Origin: an uncultured Bacilli bacterium
GTDB taxonomy: Bacteria > Bacillota_I > Bacilli_A > RF39 > UBA660
DNA length: 19,688 bases
NCBI GenBank assembly: GCA_934098375.1
Contig: CAKOOC010000024.1
Span: 1 to 19,688, forward strand
Direction of reading: 5' to 3'
Each line of letters starts with the position of its first letter. Position 1 is the first letter of the stretch. Shown here in pieces: positions 7,519 through 15,101 of this stretch. A program made the translations under genes and the position numbers. A model generated the notes under the pieces. It worked only from the letters and a program-made list of their open reading frames with translations, was not told where the DNA came from and did no database searches.

Positions 7519-8571
7519 TTAAAAATTATCTCTATCTCTTAAGAATGGTGGAATATCAAAGTCACTATCATCTTGAGTCATTTTATTTGATGGATTATCT
7601 TGTTTTGCTTCAGCGGCTCTTTGTTCATCTTCAAATCCAGTGGCAATAACAGTTACAATTACTTCATCATTTAAGTTTTCATTAATTACCGCACCGAAGA
7701 TAATATTTATATCATTATTAGATGATTGTCTTACTACTTCAGCAGCATCTTCGGCTTCAAATAAAGTTAAGCTTGTGCCACCAGTTACATTAATAATAGC
7801 ATCTGTTGCACCATCAATACTTGTTTCAAGAAGTGGACTTGATACAGCTTGTTTAGCAGCTTCAATAGCTCTATTTTCACCAACACCTAAGCCGATACCG
7901 ATTAGAGCAGAACCTCTTTTTTCCATAACAGTTTTTACGTCAGCAAAGTCTAAGTTTACTAAACCAGATACAGCGATAAGATCACTGATTGATTGAACAC
8001 CACGATGTAATACATTATCAACTTCTTTAAAGGCATCAATCATTGGGGTAGATTTATCAATAATATCTCTTAATCGATCATTTGGAATAACAATTAAAGT
8101 ATCAACATGTTTTTTTAATTCTTCAATACCTAAAATTGCTTGCTCCATACGGCGTTTTCCTTCGAATCTAAATGGTTTTGTTACAATACCAACAGTAAGA
8201 GCACCTAAATCAGCAGCTATTTCGGCAATAACAGGGGCTGCACCAGTTCCAGTTCCACCGCCCATACCGCAAGTTACAAATATCATATCGGCACCTTTTA
8301 GGGCTTCTTTAATTTCTTCTTTACTTTCTAAAGCGGCAGCGCGACCAACCTCAGGATTAGCTCCAGCTCCTAAACCATTAGTAATATTAGAACCAATTTG
8401 AAGTTTATTAGATGCTTTAGATACGTTTAATACTTGTAAGTCGGTATTAGCAACAATAAATTCAACACCCTTAACTCCTGATTCTATCATTCTATTTACA
8501 GCGTTGCAGCCTCCACCACCAACACCAATTACTTTTATTTTTGCAATTTGATCCATCTCTAGTCCAAACAT
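7519..8571 (-). CDS. ftsZ: cell division protein FtsZ
   Basis: Tubulin-like GTPase that forms the division ring at midcell. Its 350 residues contain all hallmarks: 'GVGGGGCNAVNRM' (16-28), the tubulin signature GGGTGTG (104-110) followed by AAP, the T7 synergy loop with N206, D208 and D211 ('NLDFAD'), and the conserved C-terminal peptide 'DIPPFLR' (339-345) that binds FtsA and other partners. The disordered linker between the core (ending about residue 313) and this peptide is only about 25 residues, shorter than in most Firmicutes. The start is supported by a GAGGAGA-like ribosome site at 8576-8582; an ATG five codons later has no better site. It lies 15 bases downstream of ftsA with no promoter between, so the two are co-transcribed, and a terminator follows. 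Confidence 0.98.
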   Translation of the reverse strand: MFGLEMDQIAKIKVIGVGGGGCNAVNRMIESGVKGVEFIVANTDLQVLNVSKASNKLQIGSNITNGLGAGANPEVGRAAALESKEEIKEALKGADMIFVTCGMGGGTGTGAAPVIAEIAADLGALTVGIVTKPFRFEGKRRMEQAILGIEELKKHVDTLIVIPNDRLRDIIDKSTPMIDAFKEVDNVLHRGVQSISDLIAVSGLVNLDFADVKTVMEKRGSALIGIGLGVGENRAIEAAKQAVSSPLLETSIDGATDAIINVTGGTSLTLFEAEDAAEVVRQSSNNDINIIFGAVINENLNDEVIVTVIATGFEDEQRAAEAKQDNPSNKMTQDDSDFDIPPFLRDRDNF

Positions 8572-8586
8572 AAAATCTCCTCTTTC

Positions 8587-9828
8587 TTAATTGTCAAAAA
8601 AGTAACTTACTACTTTTCCTAATATAGAGTCTTCCGCAATAACATTCTTTTTACCAGTTTGCATCATAGCTTCAACATCCTCACCTGTAATTGCACTAAA
8701 ATCCCTATTTCTAAGACTTAACTTTTCATTAAAATAAATGAGCATACCAACTGCTACACTATAAGAATTGTCCCTCGCACCAATATTATTAATATTACCT
8801 ACTTTGGCGGTTTTACCAAAAACCATATTAACAGCATGAGGAAAATCTCTAATTTCCGCCAGTCCTCCTGTTATAATTATATAACTAATTTCCTTTTTTG
8901 TTAAGTGGTTAATAGAATTTTTCACTATTTTTAGCGTTTCTTCTAATTTTTTACTACTAACTTTAGATAATTCATACTGATTTATCTTAATTACTTCACC
9001 GTCTTTAGTTTCTACCTCACACTTTTCTTTAACATCCGCTCTTTGCATAACAGCTAAACTTAAATGTTCTTTTAAATAAGTTGCTTCTTTTTTACGTAAA
9101 TTAAATGTTAAAGCTATTTCTCTATCAATATCAATACCACCAATATCCAAAGTTTGATTATTTATATAAACACTTTTACTAAAAACACTAATATTAGTAC
9201 TAGTGTCACCTAGATTTACAATAACAACATTTTTGTTATCAAGTTCGGGAGTTTTAAAATTTAAATAATCTACTAAGCCCGTAGTTGTTATATCAATTAC
9301 TTCTAATTTTAATCTGCTTAAAAAATTAATTAGTTCATATATTTTTCTTTTATCGGCACTTACAATAACGCTTTTAACGGATAAAGTATTTCCCTCTTTA
9401 CCAAAAGGTTTATCGGTTTCCGTGTCCCCGACTTTAAAAATAACCGGAATATTAGCAATCATTTCTTCATTGGAACTAGCATTATTAACCGTAGATTCTT
9501 TGAGAACTTTTAAGATATCATTACTATTTATAATATGATCATCTCTATCAATGTTGATGCTATAGTCAACCATTTTAAAACTATTATAATCAGTAGGAAT
9601 ATTTAAAATAACTTTTGAAATGCGAAAATTAAGTTTACTCTCAGCTTCATCTAAAAGTAAATTTATACATGTTTTTAAACTTTCTTTATCAGTTATAGTG
9701 TTATGTTTAAAGCCATATGAAGTCTTTTTTAAGGCAAGTAAAACATGAATTTTATTTTTAATAAATTCGGCTACAACTAATTTGATACTATTAGAACCAA
9801 TATCTAAAGCACTAAATATCTTTCTCAT
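8587..9828 (-). CDS. ftsA: cell division protein FtsA
   Basis: Actin-like protein that tethers FtsZ filaments to the membrane. Its 413 residues include the phosphate-1 loop 'LDIGSNSIKLVVAE' (8-21), the FtsA-specific 1C region (about 85-165), the phosphate-2 region 'NLGDTSTNISVF' (205-216), 'IITGGLAEI' near the adenosine motif, and a C-terminal amphipathic helix 'SILGKVVSYFF' expected to bind the membrane. The phosphate-2 loop is unusual: Asn and Asp-Thr-Ser take the place of the common Asp and Gly-Gly-Thr, although the ATP fold seems otherwise intact. It is first in an operon with ftsZ, has a near-consensus promoter at 9853-9881, and AAGG six bases before the ATG. The assignment is firm from the pairing with ftsZ and the C-terminal helix. 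Confidence 0.93.
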   Translation of the reverse strand: MRKIFSALDIGSNSIKLVVAEFIKNKIHVLLALKKTSYGFKHNTITDKESLKTCINLLLDEAESKLNFRISKVILNIPTDYNSFKMVDYSINIDRDDHIINSNDILKVLKESTVNNASSNEEMIANIPVIFKVGDTETDKPFGKEGNTLSVKSVIVSADKRKIYELINFLSRLKLEVIDITTTGLVDYLNFKTPELDNKNVVIVNLGDTSTNISVFSKSVYINNQTLDIGGIDIDREIALTFNLRKKEATYLKEHLSLAVMQRADVKEKCEVETKDGEVIKINQYELSKVSSKKLEETLKIVKNSINHLTKKEISYIIITGGLAEIRDFPHAVNMVFGKTAKVGNINNIGARDNSYSVAVGMLIYFNEKLSLRNRDFSAITGEDVEAMMQTGKKNVIAEDSILGKVVSYFFDN

Positions 9829-9852
9829 ATAATCAACCTTTACTTTAAGGAA

Positions 9853-9881
9853 ATTATACTATAATACATATATTTTTTCAA
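9853..9881 (-). promoter_or_regulatory. promoter of ftsA-ftsZ
   Basis: On the - strand TTGAAA (+ strand 9876-9881), a 17-base spacer and a perfect TATAAT (9853-9858) lie about 25 bases before the ftsA start. It is back to back with the + strand promoter at 9896-9924. Confidence 0.78.
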
Positions 9882-9895
9882 ATAAAAGATAAGAC

Positions 9896-9924
9896 TTGAT
9901 TTTTTGAATTATTACTCATATTAT
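9896..9924 (+). promoter_or_regulatory. promoter of the 316-residue gene
   Basis: TTGATT at 9896-9901, 17-base spacer, TATTAT at 9919-9924. A very strong ribosome site, AGGAGGG at 9944-9950, follows six bases before the ATG at 9957. Confidence 0.6.
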
Positions 9925-9956
9925 ATATAAAGCAAATTAGTTTAGGAGGGTTTATA

Positions 9957-10907
9957 ATGGAGCTTACGGATATTATTACAGTTTATGGGGAAATTATTAA
10001 TAAACAAGAAGTATCTTTTAAAGATTTAAAAGCAAAGAAAATTGCCAAAAATGTTGTTAAAAAGATGTTAAATTTACATATGATAGATATATCAAGTAAT
10101 AGTAGAGTTATAAATCCAGTTTACGTTATGGGGGATTTAAATTTATTATATGAAACTAGTTTAAAAACTGATGATTATAAGATTAGAGAAATAATAAATA
10201 GATATTTATTTTTAAATGGTTTTATTACTTTGCCTCTTTGTTTAGAACTTTTAGGAATGACTATTAGAAAAAGAGATTATGATTTTTTATTTGAAGTGTT
10301 ATTTAAAGTAAAAGAATTATATGGAGAAAATGAAGAATTAAATAAAGAGATTAGGGATTTATTATATGAACTTTCATTTATTACAAAACTTCCTCCTATT
10401 TTAAATGAACAAATTATGAATTATAAGAAAAAAGAAAATACCACTAGTATATTGTTAAGTAATATTAAGGGTTATGTACATAGTGCGAAAAGATTATTAT
10501 TTAGTAAAAGAGATAAAGAAATTAGCAGATACCTAGATAATAATGATTATTTAGCTCTTAAGAACTTTTTAGAAAATGAGGAAAGTAAATTTAGTAATTT
10601 AAGAAAAAATGATATGCTTATTTTACATGTAGTAAGAGAAATTATAAATCTTTTAAAAATGAAGAAATTAGAAATTAGAAATGGGTCTTTTGCTTCTTTA
10701 GATGAATTAATATATAGTAATAATTTTAAAAAAGCGCTTAAAGTAATAAAAAGAAAAAAACAAAGAAAGAGTTTTATAATTGATGATAATCTTGCAAAGA
10801 TACTGGAAAAAGCAAATTACATTTTAGATAATATTGATGTAATAAAAGCAGAAAGTAAAAATGAATTATGTCAAGTTAATGGAAAGTCTTATTGTAAATT
10901 AATGTAA
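9957..10907 (+). CDS. unrecognised helical cytosolic protein
   Basis: I do not recognise this 316-residue protein. It has no signal peptide or membrane segment and is rich in Lys, Glu, Leu and Asn, with a pattern of amphipathic helices throughout ('IREIINRYLFLNGF', 'LCLELLGMTIRKRDYDFLFEV', 'KKALKVIKRKKQRKS'), so an all-alpha or helical-repeat scaffold is likely. Its three Cys comprise one in the 'LPLCLELLG' helix and two in the last 14 residues ('ELCQVNGKSYC'). AGGAGGG six bases upstream fixes the ATG. The gene is transcribed divergently from ftsA-ftsZ and ends inside a strong terminator, so it is its own unit before murT. The neighbourhood hints at a division or envelope role, but nothing in the sequence proves one. 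Confidence 0.8.
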   Translation: MELTDIITVYGEIINKQEVSFKDLKAKKIAKNVVKKMLNLHMIDISSNSRVINPVYVMGDLNLLYETSLKTDDYKIREIINRYLFLNGFITLPLCLELLGMTIRKRDYDFLFEVLFKVKELYGENEELNKEIRDLLYELSFITKLPPILNEQIMNYKKKENTTSILLSNIKGYVHSAKRLLFSKRDKEISRYLDNNDYLALKNFLENEESKFSNLRKNDMLILHVVREIINLLKMKKLEIRNGSFASLDELIYSNNFKKALKVIKRKKQRKSFIIDDNLAKILEKANYILDNIDVIKAESKNELCQVNGKSYCKLM

Positions 10908-10917
10908 GACTTTTTTT
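10883..10917 (+). terminator. strong terminator of the 316-residue gene
   Basis: Perfect 9-base arms at 10883-10891 and 10905-10913 around a 13-base loop, with T at 10911-10917. The left arm encodes the last residues of the protein and the TAA (10905-10907) is the first part of the right arm. Confidence 0.85.
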
Positions 10918-10946
10918 AATTTAAAGAGTACTTTATGTTTAATCCA

Positions 10947-10955
10947 TGGTATACT
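10947..10955 (+). promoter_or_regulatory. extended -10 promoter of murT-gatD
   Basis: TGG followed by TATACT (10950-10955) forms an extended -10 element; no good -35 is visible. Transcription would start near 10962, placing the AGGTGAT ribosome site at the very 5' end of a leader of about 12 bases. Confidence 0.4.
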
Positions 10956-10973
10956 ATTTTTAGGTGATAGAAT

Positions 10974-12305
10974 TTGAAAACAACATTTTTAATATTATTA
11001 AATAAAGCGGTAACCGCAGTTTGTAATTTATTTGGAAGAGATGGTAGTGTTTTTCCGGCTAGTTTGGTTAGACCACTAGATAAGGATATATTAGAAAAGA
11101 TTAAGTATCCTAAATATGTTATTGGGGTAACAGGTTCTTCAGGTAAAGGAAGTACAACTTCTATGATAGCCCATATATTAGAAGATAATGGATTAAAAGT
11201 AGTATGGAACAAGACGGGCTCAAATGTTGTTAATGGTACTACTACTCTTATTTTAAATAATACGAAAACTTTTTCCCATCAAATGGACTGTGATGTTTTA
11301 CTTTTGGAGATGGATGAATCTTATATTAAAGAAACTTTTAAAGGAAATACTTTAACTCATTTAGTTTTAACTAATATTACTAGAGATCAGCCTTCTCGTA
11401 ATGGGGAACCAGAAATTATATTACAAAAGATTATGAATAGTATGGGTAATGCTCATTTAATATATAATGCTGATGATCCTTTTGTTAATAGAGTAAGTCT
11501 ATCTAATAATGAAAAAACTAGTTATGGAATTGATAAAAATAAATATAGTATAAAAAAGCCGTATAGTATGAATGTTGATGCGGCTTACTGCCCTATTTGT
11601 AAAAATAAGTTAAAGTATAGTTTTTATCATTATGGACATTTAGGTGGTTATAGTTGTGTAAATAAGGATTTTAAAAGAGAGATTCAATATTTAGCAACAG
11701 ATGTAGATTTAGAAAATTTAAGTTTTAAAATAAATGATCAAGTTATTCATTTAAATAAGGATGCATTTTTTGCTGTATATTATACTTTAGCTGCTTATAC
11801 TTTATGCAAAGTAATAGGAATATCTGATGAGGGAATAATTAAAGCGTTAAATGAAGATGTTATGGAATCTAAGAGACTAAAAATTCTTCATTTGGATAAT
11901 CGCGATGTGGAAATGTTAGAATCTAAAAATGAAAATAATCTTAGTTATTTACAATCACTTAATTATATAAATAATTATAAGGGTAAGAAAACTATTATTT
12001 TAGGATTTGATAATGTTTCTAGAAGATATAAATTTAATGATATTTCATGGCTTTATGATGTAGATTTTGAAATATTAGATATGGATAATATTGATAAGAT
12101 ATTTTGTATTGGCAGATTTAGATATGATGTTTATAACAGACTTATTTTAGCGGGAATTAAAGAGGATAAATTAATTTTAGTTGATGATATTAAATCGATT
12201 ATTTCTTTAGTTAAGGAAAAATCTACGGGTATGATATTTACAATGGTTTGTTTTGATATGACAGCGATATTAAAGAAGTTAATTATGGAGGATAACAATG
12301 ATTAA
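10974..12305 (+). CDS. murT: MurT-like Mur ligase (lipid II isoglutaminyl synthase subunit)
   Basis: MurT activates the D-Glu carboxylate of lipid II with ATP so that ammonia from GatD can amidate it. The 443 residues fit the family length and order: a Mur-ligase ATP loop 'GVTGSSGKGSTTSMIAHIL' (51-69, Lys58), 'NKTGSNVVNGTTT' (79-91), a zinc-ribbon insert (about 205-232), and the C-terminal DUF1727-type domain with 'NDISWLYDVDFEIL' (355-368). Asp356 aligns with the MurT Asp that completes the GatD triad. Deviations: the P-loop reads GKGS, as in FolC, rather than GKTT; the ribbon has Cys206, Cys209 and Cys228, but Lys231 where the fourth Cys belongs; and the usual 'KNPAG' is 'KNENN' (318-322). 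The start is TTG with AGGTGAT five bases upstream; an in-frame TAG at 10968 excludes earlier starts. The gene overlaps gatD by 8 bases. Confidence 0.88.
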   Translation: MKTTFLILLNKAVTAVCNLFGRDGSVFPASLVRPLDKDILEKIKYPKYVIGVTGSSGKGSTTSMIAHILEDNGLKVVWNKTGSNVVNGTTTLILNNTKTFSHQMDCDVLLLEMDESYIKETFKGNTLTHLVLTNITRDQPSRNGEPEIILQKIMNSMGNAHLIYNADDPFVNRVSLSNNEKTSYGIDKNKYSIKKPYSMNVDAAYCPICKNKLKYSFYHYGHLGGYSCVNKDFKREIQYLATDVDLENLSFKINDQVIHLNKDAFFAVYYTLAAYTLCKVIGISDEGIIKALNEDVMESKRLKILHLDNRDVEMLESKNENNLSYLQSLNYINNYKGKKTIILGFDNVSRRYKFNDISWLYDVDFEILDMDNIDKIFCIGRFRYDVYNRLILAGIKEDKLILVDDIKSIISLVKEKSTGMIFTMVCFDMTAILKKLIMEDNND

Positions 12306-13011
12306 GATTGCTCATTTGTATTATGATTTATTAAATTTGTATGGTGAACAAGGAAATATACTTGCTTTAAAAAATGCTTTTAAAAATCAAAATGTGGAAG
12401 TAAGTGTAGATTTATATTCAGTGGGCGATGAAGTTGATTTTAAGAATTATGATATTGTTTATATAGGTTCTGGATCACTAGAGAGTTTAAAAATTGCGGC
12501 GAAAGATATTAAGAGATTTGCCCGAAAAATTAAAAACTATATTGAAAGTGATAAATATTTAATTGCCACGGGATCATCTTATTTGTTATTTGGTAAATCT
12601 ATTACATATGATAATGGTGAGGTTATTCCCGGATTAAATATATTTGATTACTATGCAAAAAAAGCAAATAAAAGAATTGTATGTCATTCGTTTGTCAAAA
12701 TGAAGGAAGAAAATAATCCTGTTATAGGATTTCAAAATCGTGCTTTCTTAGTACAAAATAATGATAATCACCTATTTTCTGTTTTAGGGGGAAGTGCAGA
12801 TAATGAAAAATCTAGTTTTGAAGGATTTAATTATAAACATTTTTATGGTACACATTTAATTGGACCATTATTAATTAGAAACCCCTTTCTTACTGATAAG
12901 TTTATAAAAGATATCTTGGATAAGAAAGGTCTTAAGTTTCATGAGGATAATGTTACCCCAGCATATAAAGCATATAATGAGTATTTAAAAAACTTTTATG
13001 AAGAACCATAA
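12298..13011 (+). CDS. gatD: GatD-like glutamine amidotransferase subunit, catalytic residues missing
   Basis: The fold and position are those of GatD, the class I glutaminase partner of MurT. The 237-residue product opens with 'LYYDLLNLYGEQGNILALK' (7-25), the typical GatD start, and ends with 'FYGTHLIGPLLIRNP' (182-196), matching the family's 'GTYLHGPLLPKNP'. The active site is not kept. The nucleophile elbow, normally 'CGGYQ', reads 'GSSYL' (Gly92-Leu96); the catalytic His is Ile188; the 'GGGQDREQ' motif is 'GSGSLESL' (57-64); and 'GFENHGGRT' has become 'GFQNRAFLV' (144-152). The only Cys (129) is elsewhere. The frame is intact, so this is not a frameshifted pseudogene. GGAGG at 12286-12290 gives a strong start, overlapping murT. 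Either a pseudoenzyme partner of MurT or a complex with a new role is possible. Confidence 0.85.
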   Translation: MIKIAHLYYDLLNLYGEQGNILALKNAFKNQNVEVSVDLYSVGDEVDFKNYDIVYIGSGSLESLKIAAKDIKRFARKIKNYIESDKYLIATGSSYLLFGKSITYDNGEVIPGLNIFDYYAKKANKRIVCHSFVKMKEENNPVIGFQNRAFLVQNNDNHLFSVLGGSADNEKSSFEGFNYKHFYGTHLIGPLLIRNPFLTDKFIKDILDKKGLKFHEDNVTPAYKAYNEYLKNFYEEP

Positions 13012-13019
13012 AAGTTTTT
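12988..13019. terminator. bidirectional terminator between gatD and the ABC cluster
   Basis: Perfect 13-base arms at 12988-13000 and 13007-13019 with a 6-base loop. T-runs follow on both strands (A-run at 12986-12992 for the - strand). The gatD TAA (13009-13011) is in the right arm and the left arm is coding sequence. It can stop gatD transcripts and those of the convergent ABC cluster. Confidence 0.85.
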
Positions 13020-13053
13020 ATTATCCTAAAGTTTTTGTATTGTAATATTATTA

Positions 13054-13722
13054 TTAATGATATTTATTATATATTTTTATTGGATTATAAATTATTATAT
13101 TTATAATATAAAGTATTATATTTGCAAGTAATAATATATAACTATTCATGGTGGTTATATCTACTACTACTGTTTTATAAATAATGTATATATTAAATAA
13201 TATTAAGATACACATGTATTTACTCCGAGTTGTTAAATTAATCATAAAAATAGTTATTTGTGATATAAAAAAATAAATTAACAAACTATATTTATAAAAG
13301 CTAATATAATTAAGTAGATTAAAATCTAAATCAAAAAGCAATTTAAAAATAATAGATATTAAAAATGGAAATACACTTAACATTATAATTATAAAAGTAA
13401 TTACCAAATTATTAATTAAAACAAATTTACTCTTTTTTATTCTAAGTAAGACATTTTGAATATTATAAAAAGTACTTGTTAAATATAAATAAACTGTATA
13501 ATATATTATTATCACATATATGGATAATAAAATTAAATTATTTATATATAACCCACTTTCATATTTTCCAACTCCTAGTACACATTTAAAAAAGTTAATA
13601 TCAAGAAAAGGAATTACTTTTAAATTTATAAGAAAGTAGACAAACACAACAAAAAGAAACAATAAATAAAAATATGACTTTTTAAATGCTTGATTAATAA
13701 TATTTTTAGATAAAAATTTCAT
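13054..13722 (-). CDS. ABC-cluster membrane protein, last gene
   Basis: A 222-residue integral membrane protein with about six hydrophobic segments, dominated by Ile, Leu, Asn, Tyr and Lys. It has no family motif I can name. Its length, topology and position after an ATP-binding gene fit a permease subunit of an ABC-2-type exporter of the kind found in peptide-resistance or bacteriocin-immunity clusters. AAAGG six bases upstream supports the ATG at 13722, which lies one base after the stop of the preceding gene, so the two are translationally coupled. The region is extremely AT-rich (some 60-base lines have only 6-13 G/C), more so than the division genes. Function is inferred from context only. 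Confidence 0.75.
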   Translation of the reverse strand: MKFLSKNIINQAFKKSYFYLLFLFVVFVYFLINLKVIPFLDINFFKCVLGVGKYESGLYINNLILLSIYVIIIYYTVYLYLTSTFYNIQNVLLRIKKSKFVLINNLVITFIIIMLSVFPFLISIIFKLLFDLDFNLLNYISFYKYSLLIYFFISQITIFMINLTTRSKYMCILILFNIYIIYKTVVVDITTMNSYILLLANIILYIINIIIYNPIKIYNKYH

Positions 13723-13723
13723 A

Positions 13724-14494
13724 TTAAACCTTTACTTTCCTAAATTTTAACAATAAATATGACATAATATTAAATATTAAATAATAAATAATACTTACTA
13801 TTATAAAATTGTTTATTTCATTTATTAAACTTGTATACTCTAAAGGACTTAAATATGTATAAAATAATAAATCCTTAATTGAAAACCCATTAATTATATT
13901 TGTATTTATGGAACTATTATAGTAAATAATAAGCAAAATAATATAATAAATATAAGAAACTATTTTAAAATTGCTTTTATGTATAAGGATTCCAAAAATT
14001 GATAAATAATTAATAATAACAAAGTACTTAATTAATAAAATTATATTGTATAAATAAAGTGGTATTTTATATGTTTCTATATAATTAAAGTTATTAAAGC
14101 TTCCACTTTTTAGTATTACAAAGGATACACTTATTAAAATATAAATAACAAAAAAGATTAAATTTGATAGAGTAGAAAATTTGACTATTTCTTTAATATA
14201 TTTATTTTTGTTACTTAGTCTAATAGAAAATGAATAATTTTTTTCAAAATAATTAATAATCTGATTTGTACTAAAAAACATAAAAAGCATTAAAATAATT
14301 ACATAAAATCTTGTTGTAATAAATAAAGAAAATGCTTTATCAAAACTTAGTGAAGATCCTAAATTATAAGAGTTTAAGAAAGTAGTTAATATTACTATAA
14401 TTATATATAGTCCATAATTATTTGCATCTGTTATTATTTTAAAATATTTACTTTTCTTTTTTAATACTTCCATTATCAAAGTTATAGATTTCAT
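13724..14494 (-). CDS. ABC-cluster membrane protein, third gene
   Basis: A 256-residue protein with a short basic N-terminus ('EVLKKKSKYFK') and about six hydrophobic segments, probably the second permease subunit of the cluster. The start is placed at 14494, where AAGGA (+ strand 14503-14507) lies eight bases upstream. An ATG seven codons later (14473) overlaps the end of the ATPase gene less and cannot be excluded. An earlier ATG at 14515 has no ribosome site. The reading frame overlaps the end of the ATP-binding gene by about 47 bases. It has the same extreme AT content as its neighbours. No enzyme motif is seen, and assignment as an ABC permease rests on topology and operon position. Confidence 0.75.
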   Translation of the reverse strand: MKSITLIMEVLKKKSKYFKIITDANNYGLYIIIVILTTFLNSYNLGSSLSFDKAFSLFITTRFYVIILMLFMFFSTNQIINYFEKNYSFSIRLSNKNKYIKEIVKFSTLSNLIFFVIYILISVSFVILKSGSFNNFNYIETYKIPLYLYNIILLIKYFVIINYLSIFGILIHKSNFKIVSYIYYIILLIIYYNSSINTNIINGFSIKDLLFYTYLSPLEYTSLINEINNFIIVSIIYYLIFNIMSYLLLKFRKVKV

Positions 14495-15083
14495 CGCATA
14501 ATTCCTTAAGATCATTTTTTATATGACTACTTATTATAATAAGCTTGTTTTGTTTTTTTAAATTTAATATATATTTTTTTATTTTGTTTACACTACTTTC
14601 ATCGACGCCGTTAAATGGTTCGTCTAAAATAATTATATCTGGGTTTTCCATTAATACTTGAATAATACCTAATTTTTGTTTCATTCCTACGGAATATTCA
14701 CTGTACTTTTTATCTTTTTGATCATATAATGAAAAATTTTTTAGAAAATCTATTATTACATCATCATTTATTTTTCCTTGTATTGATGCAAGTAGTTTAA
14801 GATTTTCAAAACCAGTAATATCAGATATAAAATCAGGATTTTCTATTAATGCTCTTGCATTTGGCAAAAAATCATTATTGCTTATATAATTATATCCATC
14901 TAATAAAATTTCTCCTTCATCAGGAATATAAAAAGAACAAATAAGTTTTAAAAAAACACTTTTTCCAGATCCATTTCTACCAGACAAACCATAAATTTTT
15001 CCTGATTCAAATGTTATTGAAATGTTATTAATTACTTTATTTTTTTTAAAACTTTTTTGCAAATTTTTAACTTCTAGTTTCAT
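14448..15083 (-). CDS. ABC transporter ATP-binding protein
   Basis: A 211-residue cytosolic ATPase that would power the membrane subunits encoded on both sides of it. Walker A is 'GRNGSGKS' (about 35-42), the signature is 'YSVGMKQKLGI' (a variant of LSGGQ with the SxGMxQ form typical of drug, bacitracin or lantibiotic resistance ABC proteins), Walker B is 'IIILDEPFNGVDE', and the switch His is in 'IISSHI'. The C-terminal tail is short. AAGGAAG about ten bases before the ATG gives the ribosome site. It follows the first permease gene by 18 bases and its stop overlaps the next gene. The ABC ATPase assignment is certain. The substrate is not known; export of, or immunity to, a peptide is the best guess from the BcrA/NatA-like form. 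Confidence 0.93.
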   Translation of the reverse strand: MKLEVKNLQKSFKKNKVINNISITFESGKIYGLSGRNGSGKSVFLKLICSFYIPDEGEILLDGYNYISNNDFLPNARALIENPDFISDITGFENLKLLASIQGKINDDVIIDFLKNFSLYDQKDKKYSEYSVGMKQKLGIIQVLMENPDIIILDEPFNGVDESSVNKIKKYILNLKKQNKLIIISSHIKNDLKELCDEIYNFDNGSIKKEK

Positions 15084-15101
15084 TTCATTTTCACTTCCTT
15101 G

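Noticed and set aside
7640..7996. Open frame of 118 codons opposite ftsZ
   Set aside because: Mirror of ftsZ codon pattern; ftsZ is certain on the other strand.
10916..11212. Open frame of 98 codons opposite the start of murT
   Set aside because: It covers the murT promoter and ATP-loop region and has no ribosome site; murT is the conserved gene.
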